Shown here piece after piece: positions 33,805 to 42,356 of a stretch of DNA of 64,000 nucleotides. The notes under the pieces were generated by a model. That model had not been told where the DNA came from, did not search any database, and saw only the letters and a program-made list of their open reading frames with translations. Position numbers and translations under genes: made by a program. The stretch is taken from contig JBILHS010000012.1 in the NCBI GenBank assembly GCA_044350425.1, positions 10,011 to 74,010 of the forward strand. The letters run 5' to 3'. The DNA comes from M3007 sp044350425. Lineage in GTDB: Bacteria > Bacteroidota > Bacteroidia > Chitinophagales > Saprospiraceae. Position 1 is the stretch's first letter, and each line of letters begins with the position of its first letter.

Positions 33805-34605
33805 GTGACACAAGACCGTTTTTCTCAAATTGTGAACGACCCGGATCTGCTCCGGCGCATTACCTACGAGGAGTTAAAGACCCTTGCGTTGGCCTACCCT
33901 TATGCGCACAATTTGCGCAGTCTGTTGGCCATTAAAGCCCACCAGATCGACCACGCCGATGCTATAAAAAACCTTGCTACTGCTGCTGCTTACAGCCTCG
34001 ATCGCACCAAGCTTTTCCTGCTGGTCGCACCACAGGTCATTGCACCACAACAGGTTTTAGCACCGGAAGAAGTACTGGAGCTCAAGCCTATAGAAACTGT
34101 AAAACGAGAACTGGAAGCACTCGCTCCTCTCGCCAGAGAAGAAAAAAGTTTTGAAATACTAAAGGCCATCGAAGCTATAGAACCAGCTGCACCAGCACCT
34201 TCATTGGTTTACAAGGCTGATTTCAGTACGCAACCAGCGTTCCCAACCCCTGTAGAATCCATACCAACGCCCCTAACTCCAGTGGTTCGTCAAACATTTT
34301 CTGACTGGGTCAACAATTTTCACCCCCCGGTTTTGGACGTCATTCAACGCCCTGCTCCAGTCGCAAAACCAGCCAGGCCATTGGCTAAAGAAATCGAAGA
34401 ATCTGTTAAATCTCAAGGTATTGCGCAGCAATTGGCCGAGCGCAGTGTAGCTGAAAATCAGGATGTGATCTCTGAAACTTTGGCGAAACTCTATGCCAAA
34501 CAAGGCTACCGCGACAAATCTGCTCAGATGTATGCCCGTCTTTCTTTGTTATTTCCAGAAAAAAGCGCGTACTTTGCCTCCGAAATTGACAAACTTAAAA
34601 AATAG
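33805..34605 (+). CDS. Conserved protein of unknown function between lptE and secG
   Basis: A 266-residue protein read from a GTG (33805); there is no ATG in the first 40 codons. The N-terminal part (LRRITYEELKTLALAYPYAHNLRSLLAIKAHQ) is helical, the middle (residues about 85-195) is Pro-, Ala- and Glu-rich and probably disordered, and the C-terminus (SETLAKLYAKQGYRDKSAQMYARLSLLFPEKSAYFASEIDKLKK) resembles a single TPR-type helical pair. Not recognised further. It follows lptE by 39 bases and precedes secG by 6, so it probably belongs to one envelope-related transcript. Confidence 0.8.
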   Translation: MTQDRFSQIVNDPDLLRRITYEELKTLALAYPYAHNLRSLLAIKAHQIDHADAIKNLATAAAYSLDRTKLFLLVAPQVIAPQQVLAPEEVLELKPIETVKRELEALAPLAREEKSFEILKAIEAIEPAAPAPSLVYKADFSTQPAFPTPVESIPTPLTPVVRQTFSDWVNNFHPPVLDVIQRPAPVAKPARPLAKEIEESVKSQGIAQQLAERSVAENQDVISETLAKLYAKQGYRDKSAQMYARLSLLFPEKSAYFASEIDKLKK

Positions 34606-34611
34606 GCGTTC

Positions 34612-34902
34612 ATGTTATCCATTATTACAGTATTCATTGCTTTGGTGAGCATATTGCTGATTGTAGCAATTTTGATTCAAAACCCAAAAGGTGGCGGTAT
34701 TGACGCTAACCTTGGTGGTGGCCAGGCTCAACAACTTTTCGGTGCAGCCCGCTCCACTGATTTTGTAGAAAAAGTAACCTGGGTACTTGCCGGAGCACTG
34801 ATCGTGCTTTGTATTGTGGCAGTACTGACCGTTGGCACAGGCGGTGGCACGGAGGAAGCTCCTACCCAGATCCCATTGCAATCAGCACCTGTTGGAGGTT
34901 AA
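34612..34902 (+). CDS. secG: Preprotein translocase subunit SecG
   Basis: A 96-residue protein with two membrane helices (about residues 3-21 and 53-75) separated by the conserved loop QNPKGGGIDANLGGGQAQQLFGAARSTDF. SecG assists SecYEG-dependent protein export. It ends a three-gene cluster and is followed by a strong intrinsic terminator. Confidence 0.96.
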   Translation: MLSIITVFIALVSILLIVAILIQNPKGGGIDANLGGGQAQQLFGAARSTDFVEKVTWVLAGALIVLCIVAVLTVGTGGGTEEAPTQIPLQSAPVGG

Positions 34903-34928
34903 TCCCCGGCATTTTTCTGAAAAAATTT

Positions 34929-34989
34929 AGTGGCTGTCTCATTGGAAATTTTGGTTCATCGTGACCATCCAATGAGACAGCCACTTTTT
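34929..34989 (+). terminator. Intrinsic terminator after secG
   Basis: A perfect 18-bp stem (34929-34946 with 34968-34985), a 21-base loop and five T at 34985-34989. It separates secG from the large secreted protein starting at 35080. Confidence 0.92.
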
Positions 34990-35079
34990 ATAGGTTGGAA
35001 CGATACTTGTGGGCCCGAGTTCTCGCTTTTTAATACTTTCGGCAAATTTTCCATTTTCATCCATTTGCCTTACGCGTAC

Positions 35080-38000
35080 ATGAAAAGTCTGTTACTCTTT
35101 CTTGGATGGCTTCTCACGCCTTGTTTACTTTTTTCTCAAATCAGTATTCAGGAGTTTCCAAAGTCACTCCAACTCTATCCACGGAACCTTGCAAGCAATA
35201 AAGCAATCGTCCAAATCCGTGGAACAGCTGCTTCCGGCCCAGACAGCCTTGTTTTTTCCCTGACCAAAAGCGATGGGGCTATCGAGCGCAAAGCACTGTC
35301 TTTAAATGACTTGAACAACGGTCAATTCAACCTGAGTTTTGAACTGGTCGCTGGCTTATGGAGTTATGCGTTCAAAGCAGAACAACAAACGCCCGCTGGG
35401 CTGGTCTTGCTGAAAAGTGCTGACAATGTAGTTGCCGGAGACGTTTTTGCTGTAGAAGGTCAGTCCAATGCGCAAGCCGTTGCCTACAACGGTGATGCTA
35501 ATATCTGGCAAAGCAATTTTATTCGTTGTTTTGGCACCTCTAATCCGGATCTGTACACCGACGATAACTGGTATATCGCAGAAGGCAATGGGTATTTTTC
35601 ACCAGGGGCCATTGGACAATGGGCCTTGCGAATGGGTTTCCTGATCCAGCAAAATCTACAAATCCCGGTAGCCATTATCAACGGGGCTGATCCTGGAAAG
35701 CCCATTGAGTTTTTTCAAAAAAATGATCTACTGCCTGCGGACCCCGCCACGAATTACGGTCGTTTACTCCAACGCCTGACCCATGCCGGTCTTTCTGAAA
35801 ATATCAGAGCGATGGTATTTTACCAGGGCGAATCTGATGGAAATCGGGATGAAATTCACAAAACCCTTTTTGAGGCGCTTCACGCGGACTGGGAAATTGA
35901 TTTCCCAAACATTGAAGCCTATTATGTGGTACAGGTGCGGGAAGGATGTGGCGCACCTTCTCTCCAATTGAGGGATTACCAAAGGGCCTTTGAAGATTAT
36001 CTGCACAACACCAAAGCGGTTACCGCCAATGGCATCAATGGGCATGATGGTTGCCATTACAGTTTGCAGGGATATCAGACTCTAGGAGAAAAATTGTACA
36101 AACAAGTCTCTGCCGATCTATTCAATACTCCAACAGGCGAACAGTTGAATATCAGAGTCCTGAGCGCAAGCTTCACCAATACTTTAAATACACAGATTAC
36201 CGTAGTTACTGATGCTTCCACCGCCTTAACCACGGAGGCTGGAAGCGCATATGATTTTAGAGTAAAAGGCGCCGGGGCCGCTGTGATCGGCATGCATGCG
36301 GATGGCAACCGATTGATTCTTGATCTGGATCAATCCGTCAACGCTCCCAACGCCAGTTTGTCCTACGGGGGGCATTCAGGCAACGATGCCTGGGTGTTGA
36401 ATGCCGATGGATACGGCATGTTTACATTTTACAATTTACTGATCGACAACTATTCTGTGGTTCCAAACTTCGATATCCCGGGGATCATGTCGGGGTCAGG
36501 AAATTGTATTACTCTGGATGGCACTGACGATTTTATCTATGTCGGCCCGGTCCTGGGCAGCTCCTATACGAAGGAGGCCTGGATCAATTGGCAAGGCGGA
36601 AGTCAGCTGAATAATATCATTTCCGGAGTCGAAAATACCGCTTTTTGGGCGCCCAATGGTGTGTTATCCGCAGGTCATAATGGGGCATGGGGACAAGTGA
36701 CCGATAATGTGGTGCTTACACCCAACCAATGGATCCACGTAGCAGTAAGCTATGATGCGGCGCTTGGTTTTTTGAAATTATACAAAAATGGGAACCTGGT
36801 AAGTCAGGCTGAAAACATCCCGCCGCATAACGACCCTGAGGTTTACATTGGCGCATTTTCAGGGTGCTGTACATTCCAGGGCAATATAGATGAGGTTAAA
36901 ATTTGGGATACCGTCCGTACCATCGAGGAGATCCGGGGCAATATGTGTCAAAAACTTTCAGGCGCTATTCCCCATTTGTCCACTTATTTCAGATTGGACG
37001 AAACGGCAGGGGGCATCGCGCCCAATGTCACGGCTGCTCCGGATGGACAACTTTTTAACTTTCAAGGCTTGGGCTTGAATGAAGCCTGGCGGCGCTCCGG
37101 TGCTCCAATCGGCACAATAAGTACTCATACGTACACAGCGGTGGATCAGATCGGTCTGGACATTGCTTCAGGTGACAGCCTGGTGCTGTCCGCTTCCAAT
37201 GTGTCAGATTTTGTCCACCTCTATTTTGTCGAAGAGGTCCCTAATGTGTTACAGCCGGCCGATGGATATATTTTGGTTGACCCTGACCGTTATTTCGGAC
37301 TTTTTTACGCCAGCCAAAGCATCAGCAATTATGATCTGAAATATTTCTATGCGGACAATCCTTTTGCCCTGGTACAGGAGCAAGGTTTGGGCCTTTTGCG
37401 GCGCAGAAACAATGCTCAATCTTATTGGGAAGAAGCCCTTTCGTTTCAGGCCGCCCCCATCGAACAAACGATCACTGCGCAGGGGACCTTATTTCAGGAG
37501 TACATATTGGCCATAAAGGATTCCATCATCCAAAGCCCATTGTCGGCTCAACTAATGCTCATTCAGTCCATTTTATGCTATGGCGTCCATAGTGCTGTAT
37601 TACTGGGAACAGCTTCAGGCGGATTACCGCCCTATTCCTATAGCTTAAACGGTGATACACCTCAGTCCAGCGGGATTTTTACAGATCTGGCACCTGGAAC
37701 CTATTCGGTCTTGATCTCGGATGCTTCAGGAAATACGGTCACCACCAATCTGGTCTCTATCCAAAGCCCGGGGCCCTTGGTGGTTTCCATACAGGAAGAT
37801 CAAAACGATGTAATGCTGGTGGTGGAAGGCGGCACCCCGCCCTATATTATCAGCAGCAATGCGCCCAATGCTGATTTGCAAGACCTACCCAATGGGACGT
37901 ACACATTGGAGGTTTTGGATGATAATGGCTGTTCTTTTAACTCCTTTTTTACGATTGATTATCAACCCGTGATGACCACATCCATGCTGGATTCGCAATT

Positions 38001-38238
38001 TAAAATCAATCCCAACCCCAGTACCGGTCTGTTTGAATTATTGGGGGGAAGTTCCGGATCAGTCATTAAAGCATCTGTATTAGATGTGACTGGAAGGACG
38101 CTTCAATCTTATGATATTCAAGCCTTTGAAACACTTTTTCATTTAAAAATTGATTTGTCAGAGGAGGCTTCCGGCATTTATTTTCTACAGCTTACCGATG
38201 GACGAAATCATAAGAATCTGCCTTTGGTTAAAATATGA
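35080..38238 (+). CDS. Secreted sialate O-acetylesterase-like protein with LamG, SprB and T9SS domains
   Basis: A 1052-residue protein. The ATG at 35080 begins a signal peptide (MKSLLLFLGWLLTPCLLFSQ), and it lies after the secG terminator; the upstream in-frame start is inside that hairpin. Domains in order: a SASA-type SGNH esterase part (GQSN with Ser129, FYQGESDGN, and GCHYSLQGY holding the catalytic His, residues about 100-345), a LamG/concanavalin-like domain (about 470-640), two SprB-like repeats (GGLPPYSYSLNG and GGTPPYIISSN, about 845-960) and a type A T9SS C-terminal domain (INPNPSTGLFELL, then GIYFLQLTDG). It is probably exported through the type IX system and deacetylates a glycan. 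Convergent with the DksA-like gene. Confidence 0.88.
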   Translation: MKSLLLFLGWLLTPCLLFSQISIQEFPKSLQLYPRNLASNKAIVQIRGTAASGPDSLVFSLTKSDGAIERKALSLNDLNNGQFNLSFELVAGLWSYAFKAEQQTPAGLVLLKSADNVVAGDVFAVEGQSNAQAVAYNGDANIWQSNFIRCFGTSNPDLYTDDNWYIAEGNGYFSPGAIGQWALRMGFLIQQNLQIPVAIINGADPGKPIEFFQKNDLLPADPATNYGRLLQRLTHAGLSENIRAMVFYQGESDGNRDEIHKTLFEALHADWEIDFPNIEAYYVVQVREGCGAPSLQLRDYQRAFEDYLHNTKAVTANGINGHDGCHYSLQGYQTLGEKLYKQVSADLFNTPTGEQLNIRVLSASFTNTLNTQITVVTDASTALTTEAGSAYDFRVKGAGAAVIGMHADGNRLILDLDQSVNAPNASLSYGGHSGNDAWVLNADGYGMFTFYNLLIDNYSVVPNFDIPGIMSGSGNCITLDGTDDFIYVGPVLGSSYTKEAWINWQGGSQLNNIISGVENTAFWAPNGVLSAGHNGAWGQVTDNVVLTPNQWIHVAVSYDAALGFLKLYKNGNLVSQAENIPPHNDPEVYIGAFSGCCTFQGNIDEVKIWDTVRTIEEIRGNMCQKLSGAIPHLSTYFRLDETAGGIAPNVTAAPDGQLFNFQGLGLNEAWRRSGAPIGTISTHTYTAVDQIGLDIASGDSLVLSASNVSDFVHLYFVEEVPNVLQPADGYILVDPDRYFGLFYASQSISNYDLKYFYADNPFALVQEQGLGLLRRRNNAQSYWEEALSFQAAPIEQTITAQGTLFQEYILAIKDSIIQSPLSAQLMLIQSILCYGVHSAVLLGTASGGLPPYSYSLNGDTPQSSGIFTDLAPGTYSVLISDASGNTVTTNLVSIQSPGPLVVSIQEDQNDVMLVVEGGTPPYIISSNAPNADLQDLPNGTYTLEVLDDNGCSFNSFFTIDYQPVMTTSMLDSQFKINPNPSTGLFELLGGSSGSVIKASVLDVTGRTLQSYDIQAFETLFHLKIDLSEEASGIYFLQLTDGRNHKNLPLVKI

Positions 38239-38250
38239 CCGGGGCAAAAA

Positions 38251-38284
38251 AAGAGGCTGCCGAAATACCGGCAGCCTCTTTTTA
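38251..38284. terminator. Bidirectional intrinsic terminator
   Basis: A perfect 12-bp stem (38251-38262 with 38269-38280) with T-run at 38279-38283 and A-run at 38246-38252. It serves both the secreted esterase (plus) and the DksA-like gene (minus). Confidence 0.9.
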
Positions 38285-38298
38285 GCGCAGAAAAAAGA

Positions 38299-38895
38299 TC
38301 ACTCGTCTTCATCCTCGTTTTTACGACGGGTATAACCAGCATCCTCATTCGTTTCATTGTCCATTTCCCAGTCGTCTCCACTGGAGTGATTGGGACGTTT
38401 GCCGTTGGTAAGCCGTACCTTGTCACCAATAGGCTTTCCCGGAGTACGTTCGTCTGAATCCATTTCGAACATATCATCTCCTGCCCCGGTGCTACTTTCG
38501 ATATTGGGTTTGGCGGCGGAACTGGACTGGGCTTTCCCATCCATACTTTTGGTGGCATGTGGCACCAGACGAAGCCGTTCTTTGCTGATGAGTTCGCCGG
38601 TTACGATACAGATGCCGTATGTTTTGTTGTGGATGCGAAGCAAGGCATTTTTCAAATCCTGAACAAAGCGTTGCTGCCGCTGCAGCATCCGTTGCAGCAT
38701 TTCCAAATCAGTATGCGCACTACTATCATCGTACCAATCGCCACCTTGCTGGTTAAAACCATTCTCATTCAGATCTGAAATTTGCTTTTCAGTGGTACTG
38801 AGCTCATCCTGTGCTTGCACGAGTCGTTCGTCAACAATAACTTTGAAAGCTTGTAAGTCCTCGTCGCTGTAGCGCACTTTTAAGTCGTTAGACAT
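38299..38895 (-). CDS. DksA/TraR-family protein without zinc cysteines, acidic tail
   Basis: A 198-residue protein. Residues about 1-85 form the coiled-coil part (LVQAQDELSTTEKQISDL, QRMLQRQQRFVQDLKNALLRI) and residues about 90-118 the zinc-finger-like part (YGICIVTGELISKERLRLVPHATKSM). The DksA finger has four Cys; here only one remains, a pattern common in Bacteroidota. A C-terminal extension of about 80 residues is rich in Asp, Glu, Ser and Gly (GDDMFEMDSDER...NEDEDE) and absent from E. coli DksA. DksA proteins bind in the RNA polymerase secondary channel and modulate initiation. Whether this one still does is open. Confidence 0.88.
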   Translation of the reverse strand: MSNDLKVRYSDEDLQAFKVIVDERLVQAQDELSTTEKQISDLNENGFNQQGGDWYDDSSAHTDLEMLQRMLQRQQRFVQDLKNALLRIHNKTYGICIVTGELISKERLRLVPHATKSMDGKAQSSSAAKPNIESSTGAGDDMFEMDSDERTPGKPIGDKVRLTNGKRPNHSSGDDWEMDNETNEDAGYTRRKNEDEDE

Positions 38896-38950
38896 GGTGA
38901 GGTTGATTTTTGATAATGTATGAAGAATTGCCGGGGTTGGTTTAGGGGGG

Positions 38951-38958
38951 CAAAATTA
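38951..38958 (-). promoter_or_regulatory. Candidate -7 box of the DksA-like gene
   Basis: TAATTTTG on the minus strand, 55 bases upstream of the start codon. The region further upstream is T-rich without a clear -33 TTTG. Confidence 0.38.
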
Positions 38959-39053
38959 GCCCAATTTAGAATGTCTAAAAAGGTAAAAAGAAAAATTAGT
39001 ATAAATTGATTGCAGAGCACCCTACAAGCGCTTCATTTTGGCGTTACTTTTCC

Positions 39054-39061
39054 TACTTTTG
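39054..39061 (+). promoter_or_regulatory. Candidate -7 box of the E1 dehydrogenase gene
   Basis: TACTTTTG, 74 bases upstream of the ATG at 39136. No -33 box at 19-base spacing. Confidence 0.38.
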
Positions 39062-39135
39062 CGGGCCATTTTAGTACTTTAGATCGTCGAATCAGAGCAT
39101 TCCAAATTATCATTCCACCAGCAAAACAGACTGCT

Positions 39136-41535
39136 ATGTCCGCTGCCAAACGCGCCACCACCGCCACACTCACTGAAAACTATCGCCAGGAAGTCTTGCG
39201 CGACTTCCGCATCTGCTGTCTCAGCCGGGAAGCAAGTGTCATTGCACGCAAAGAGGTATTGACTGGCAAAGCCAATTTTGGCATCATCGGTGATGGCAAA
39301 GAAGTGGCCCAGGTGGCCATGGCCCGGGCCTGGCGGAAAGGTGATTTCCGTTCCGGCTACTATCGCGATCAGACCCTGATGCTCGCACTGAATTTAATGA
39401 CCCTGGATGAATTTTTCGCACAATTATATGGCGATCCTTACAATGACCCCTTTTCAGGCGGAAGGCAGATGAACTGCCATTTTGCAACGAAATTTGTCGA
39501 TGAGGAGGGCAAGTTTCTGGATCTGAAAAATCGGTACAATATTTCTGCTGACATCGCCCCTACCGGCGGACAAATGGCACGCGGTCTGGGCTTAGCATTC
39601 GCAAGCAAAAAATTCAGGGAAAGTGCTGCTATTTGCGGAGATCTGAGTGAACAGGGCAATGAGGTCGCTTTCGTAACCATTGGCGACGCTTCTACCTCGG
39701 AGGGTGCTTTCTGGGAAACGATCAATGCCGCCGGTGTACTTCAGGTACCACTGGCCATCAGTGTCTGGGATGACGGTTATGGAATTTCGGTTCCCAAAAA
39801 ATATCAGACCACCAAAGAAAGTATCAGCGAAGTGCTCGCAGGTTTTGAAGCCGATTCAGAACGCGACACCAATGGCATCAGCATTTACAAAGGGAAAGCC
39901 TGGGACTACCCTACCCTTTGCAAACTTTACACCGATGCAGTAGATGAAATGCGGGCAACCCACCGTCCGGCATTATTCCATATTCAGGAGGTAACCCAAC
40001 AACTCGGCCACTCTACAAGCGGTGATCACCGCAGGTATAAAACGCCAGAGCGGCTTCAATTTGAGGAAGAATTTGACTGCAACCGCCGCATGGCCGAATG
40101 GATGACGGCCAATGGGCTTGCCACCACCGAAGAAATAGACAGCATTCAAAAGGAAGCGAAAAAAGTAGCCACAGAAGCTGCTCAACGCGCATTCAGGGCT
40201 TATCACGACAAAGTGGCTGAATTGAGAAACTCCCTGTTATCTGCACTGACGGAAACCCGGTCTAATTACCCGGAGGTCGCAGTATTAGCTGAAATACAAA
40301 GCGAACTCAACCAAAAACGCGAGCCCCTTCGGTTTGAACTGTTGCAGATGGCCCGGCGGGCATTGCAAAGTATCCCGAAGCACGAGGCTGAAAAGCATGC
40401 TGAGTTATTGCAATTCGCGACTCTGGAACGACTGGAAGGCCATACGATCTACTCAGACAATCTACTCAGTCAATCTTCCAGGTCCCCGATTGAGGTGAAG
40501 GAAGAAAAAGCACAATATTCCGACGAATCTCCCCTCAAAGACGGCTATGAAATTCTCAATGCCTGCTTTGATGCCCATTTTGCCCGTATGCCCGAGCTCT
40601 TTGTTTTTGGTGAAGATGTGGGTCATATCGGCGATGTAAACCAGGGCATGCGCGGGATGCAGCAAAAATATGGTACAGAGCGCGTCTTTGATACCGGCAT
40701 ACGCGAATGGACCATCATGGGCCAGGCGATCGGCATGGCCATGCGCGGGCTTCGCCCCATTGCAGAGATCCAATATCTGGACTACTTGCTTTATGGTCTT
40801 TCACCGCTCTCGGACGACCTTTGCACCCTGCGCTGGCGTTCGAACAATCAGCAAATTGCACCTGCAATCATCCGGACACGCGGCCACCGGCTGGTAGGCG
40901 TCTGGCACAGTGGTTCGCCTATGGGCATGATGCTTGGCTCCCTGCGCGGAATGCATATCTGTGTGCCACGCAATATGACCCAGGCTGCCGGAATGTATAA
41001 CACCTTGCTACAAGGAGATGACCCTGCTATCGTAGTGGAGGTTTTGAATGCTTACCGATTCAAGGAGCAACTGCCCGACAACGTTGGCACGTTTACCGTA
41101 CCGCTCGGCGAGCCCGAGGTATTGCGACCAGGCACTGATGTAAGCATTATTACTTACGGCGCCTGCGTTCGGGTTGCGGAGGAATCTGCGGACCAGCTTG
41201 GAAAACATGGCATTTCGGTCGAGATTATCGACATTCAGACTCTTTTGCCTTTTGATTTCAAGAATGTTTGCGTAGAAAGTCTGAAAAAGACTAATCGGGT
41301 AGTTTTTCTTGACGAAGATTTTGAAGGCGGCGCTTCAGCTTTCCTGATGCAGCAAGTCCTGGAAAAGCAAGGGGGGTACCGCTGGCTGGATTCAGCGCCG
41401 GTTACACTTTGTGCAAAGCCTCACCGTCCGGCTTATGGTCAGGATGGAGATTACCATTCGAAACCTCAAGTAGAGGATGTGGTGGAGGCCGTGCTGATGA
41501 TCATGGCGGAGGCGGGGATAGTTCAAACATCATAG
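39136..41535 (+). CDS. Fused E1 alpha/beta subunits of a branched-chain 2-oxoacid dehydrogenase
   Basis: A 799-residue cytoplasmic enzyme starting MSAAKRATT (39136). The alpha part (about 1-440) has YYRDQTLMLAL, GGRQMNCHF and the thiamine-diphosphate region VTIGDASTSEGAFWETINAAG (about 179-199). The beta part (about 465-799) has ELFVFGEDVGHIGDVNQGM and GIREWTIMGQAIGMA and PAIIRTRG. The fusion oxidatively decarboxylates branched-chain 2-oxoacids and feeds the E2 lipoyl subunit; no E2 or E3 is next to it. Such fused E1 enzymes are known in Bacteroidota. A PPK2 gene follows after 22 bases, probably in the same transcript. Confidence 0.93.
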   Translation: MSAAKRATTATLTENYRQEVLRDFRICCLSREASVIARKEVLTGKANFGIIGDGKEVAQVAMARAWRKGDFRSGYYRDQTLMLALNLMTLDEFFAQLYGDPYNDPFSGGRQMNCHFATKFVDEEGKFLDLKNRYNISADIAPTGGQMARGLGLAFASKKFRESAAICGDLSEQGNEVAFVTIGDASTSEGAFWETINAAGVLQVPLAISVWDDGYGISVPKKYQTTKESISEVLAGFEADSERDTNGISIYKGKAWDYPTLCKLYTDAVDEMRATHRPALFHIQEVTQQLGHSTSGDHRRYKTPERLQFEEEFDCNRRMAEWMTANGLATTEEIDSIQKEAKKVATEAAQRAFRAYHDKVAELRNSLLSALTETRSNYPEVAVLAEIQSELNQKREPLRFELLQMARRALQSIPKHEAEKHAELLQFATLERLEGHTIYSDNLLSQSSRSPIEVKEEKAQYSDESPLKDGYEILNACFDAHFARMPELFVFGEDVGHIGDVNQGMRGMQQKYGTERVFDTGIREWTIMGQAIGMAMRGLRPIAEIQYLDYLLYGLSPLSDDLCTLRWRSNNQQIAPAIIRTRGHRLVGVWHSGSPMGMMLGSLRGMHICVPRNMTQAAGMYNTLLQGDDPAIVVEVLNAYRFKEQLPDNVGTFTVPLGEPEVLRPGTDVSIITYGACVRVAEESADQLGKHGISVEIIDIQTLLPFDFKNVCVESLKKTNRVVFLDEDFEGGASAFLMQQVLEKQGGYRWLDSAPVTLCAKPHRPAYGQDGDYHSKPQVEDVVEAVLMIMAEAGIVQTS

Positions 41536-41557
41536 TTCATACATCACACATCAGATT

Positions 41558-42298
41558 ATGATCAAGCTCTCCAACATATCCACAGAGGCCCCCAAAAACC
41601 TCGAGAAAAAAGACCTGAAAGACGAAACCATTCGTCTGGTGGAGCGCCTCGGGGAGCTTCAAAATATCATGTATGCCGAAGGCAAATACTCTATGCTGGT
41701 CGTGTTACAAGGCATGGATGGGAGTGGTAAAGATGGTGCTGTGCGCAATGTATTCCACAATTGTACCATCGCAGGCCTGGACCTGGTGAGTTACAAAAAA
41801 CCCACGGAGGAGGAGTTAGGTCATGATTTTCTTTGGCGGGTACACAAATGGGTACCACAAAAAGGGATGACCACTATTTTTAACCGCAGCCATTATGAAG
41901 ATATTCTGATCCAGCGCGTACATGGATGGATCGACATGGAACGGGTAGAGAAGCGGATGGCAGCCATCAATGCTTTTGAGGATCTGATCCAATTTGACAA
42001 CAATACCCTGATCTTCAAATTTTATATGCACATTTCATTTGAAGAGCAAGAGATACAACTTCAACAGCGCCTGGATGATCCCACCAAATTCTGGAAGCAT
42101 AATGATGGCGATTGGGAAGAACGCAAATTATGGGATGAGTACATGGAGGCCTACGAATATGCCATCAACCAAAGTACAACCCCCTGGCACATCTGCCCCG
42201 TAGACAATCGTTGGTATCGGGACTATTTTATGGCAAAAACGATTGTGAATGCTTTGGAGAAACTGGAAATGAAGCTTCCAACACCTTTGAAAAAATAA
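41558..42298 (+). CDS. Polyphosphate kinase 2 (PPK2) family protein
   Basis: A 246-residue protein of the polyphosphate:nucleotide phosphotransferase branch. Walker A is VLQGMDGSGKDGAVRN (about residue 50-65), Walker B FNRSHYEDILIQRVHGW, and the lid/C-terminal region WHICPVDNRWYRDYFM. PPK2 transfers phosphate from polyphosphate to AMP, ADP or GDP; the branch with FNRSHYED is often named PPK2_rel_1. Which nucleotide is used cannot be read from sequence. It follows the E1 gene by 22 bases; the metabolic link is unclear. Confidence 0.92.
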   Translation: MIKLSNISTEAPKNLEKKDLKDETIRLVERLGELQNIMYAEGKYSMLVVLQGMDGSGKDGAVRNVFHNCTIAGLDLVSYKKPTEEELGHDFLWRVHKWVPQKGMTTIFNRSHYEDILIQRVHGWIDMERVEKRMAAINAFEDLIQFDNNTLIFKFYMHISFEEQEIQLQQRLDDPTKFWKHNDGDWEERKLWDEYMEAYEYAINQSTTPWHICPVDNRWYRDYFMAKTIVNALEKLEMKLPTPLKK

Positions 42299-42356
42299 TG
42301 TGGTCAATGTGGAAAAATTGCAGTGATCCTGGATACTTAGTTTTTTAGGGTAAAAT

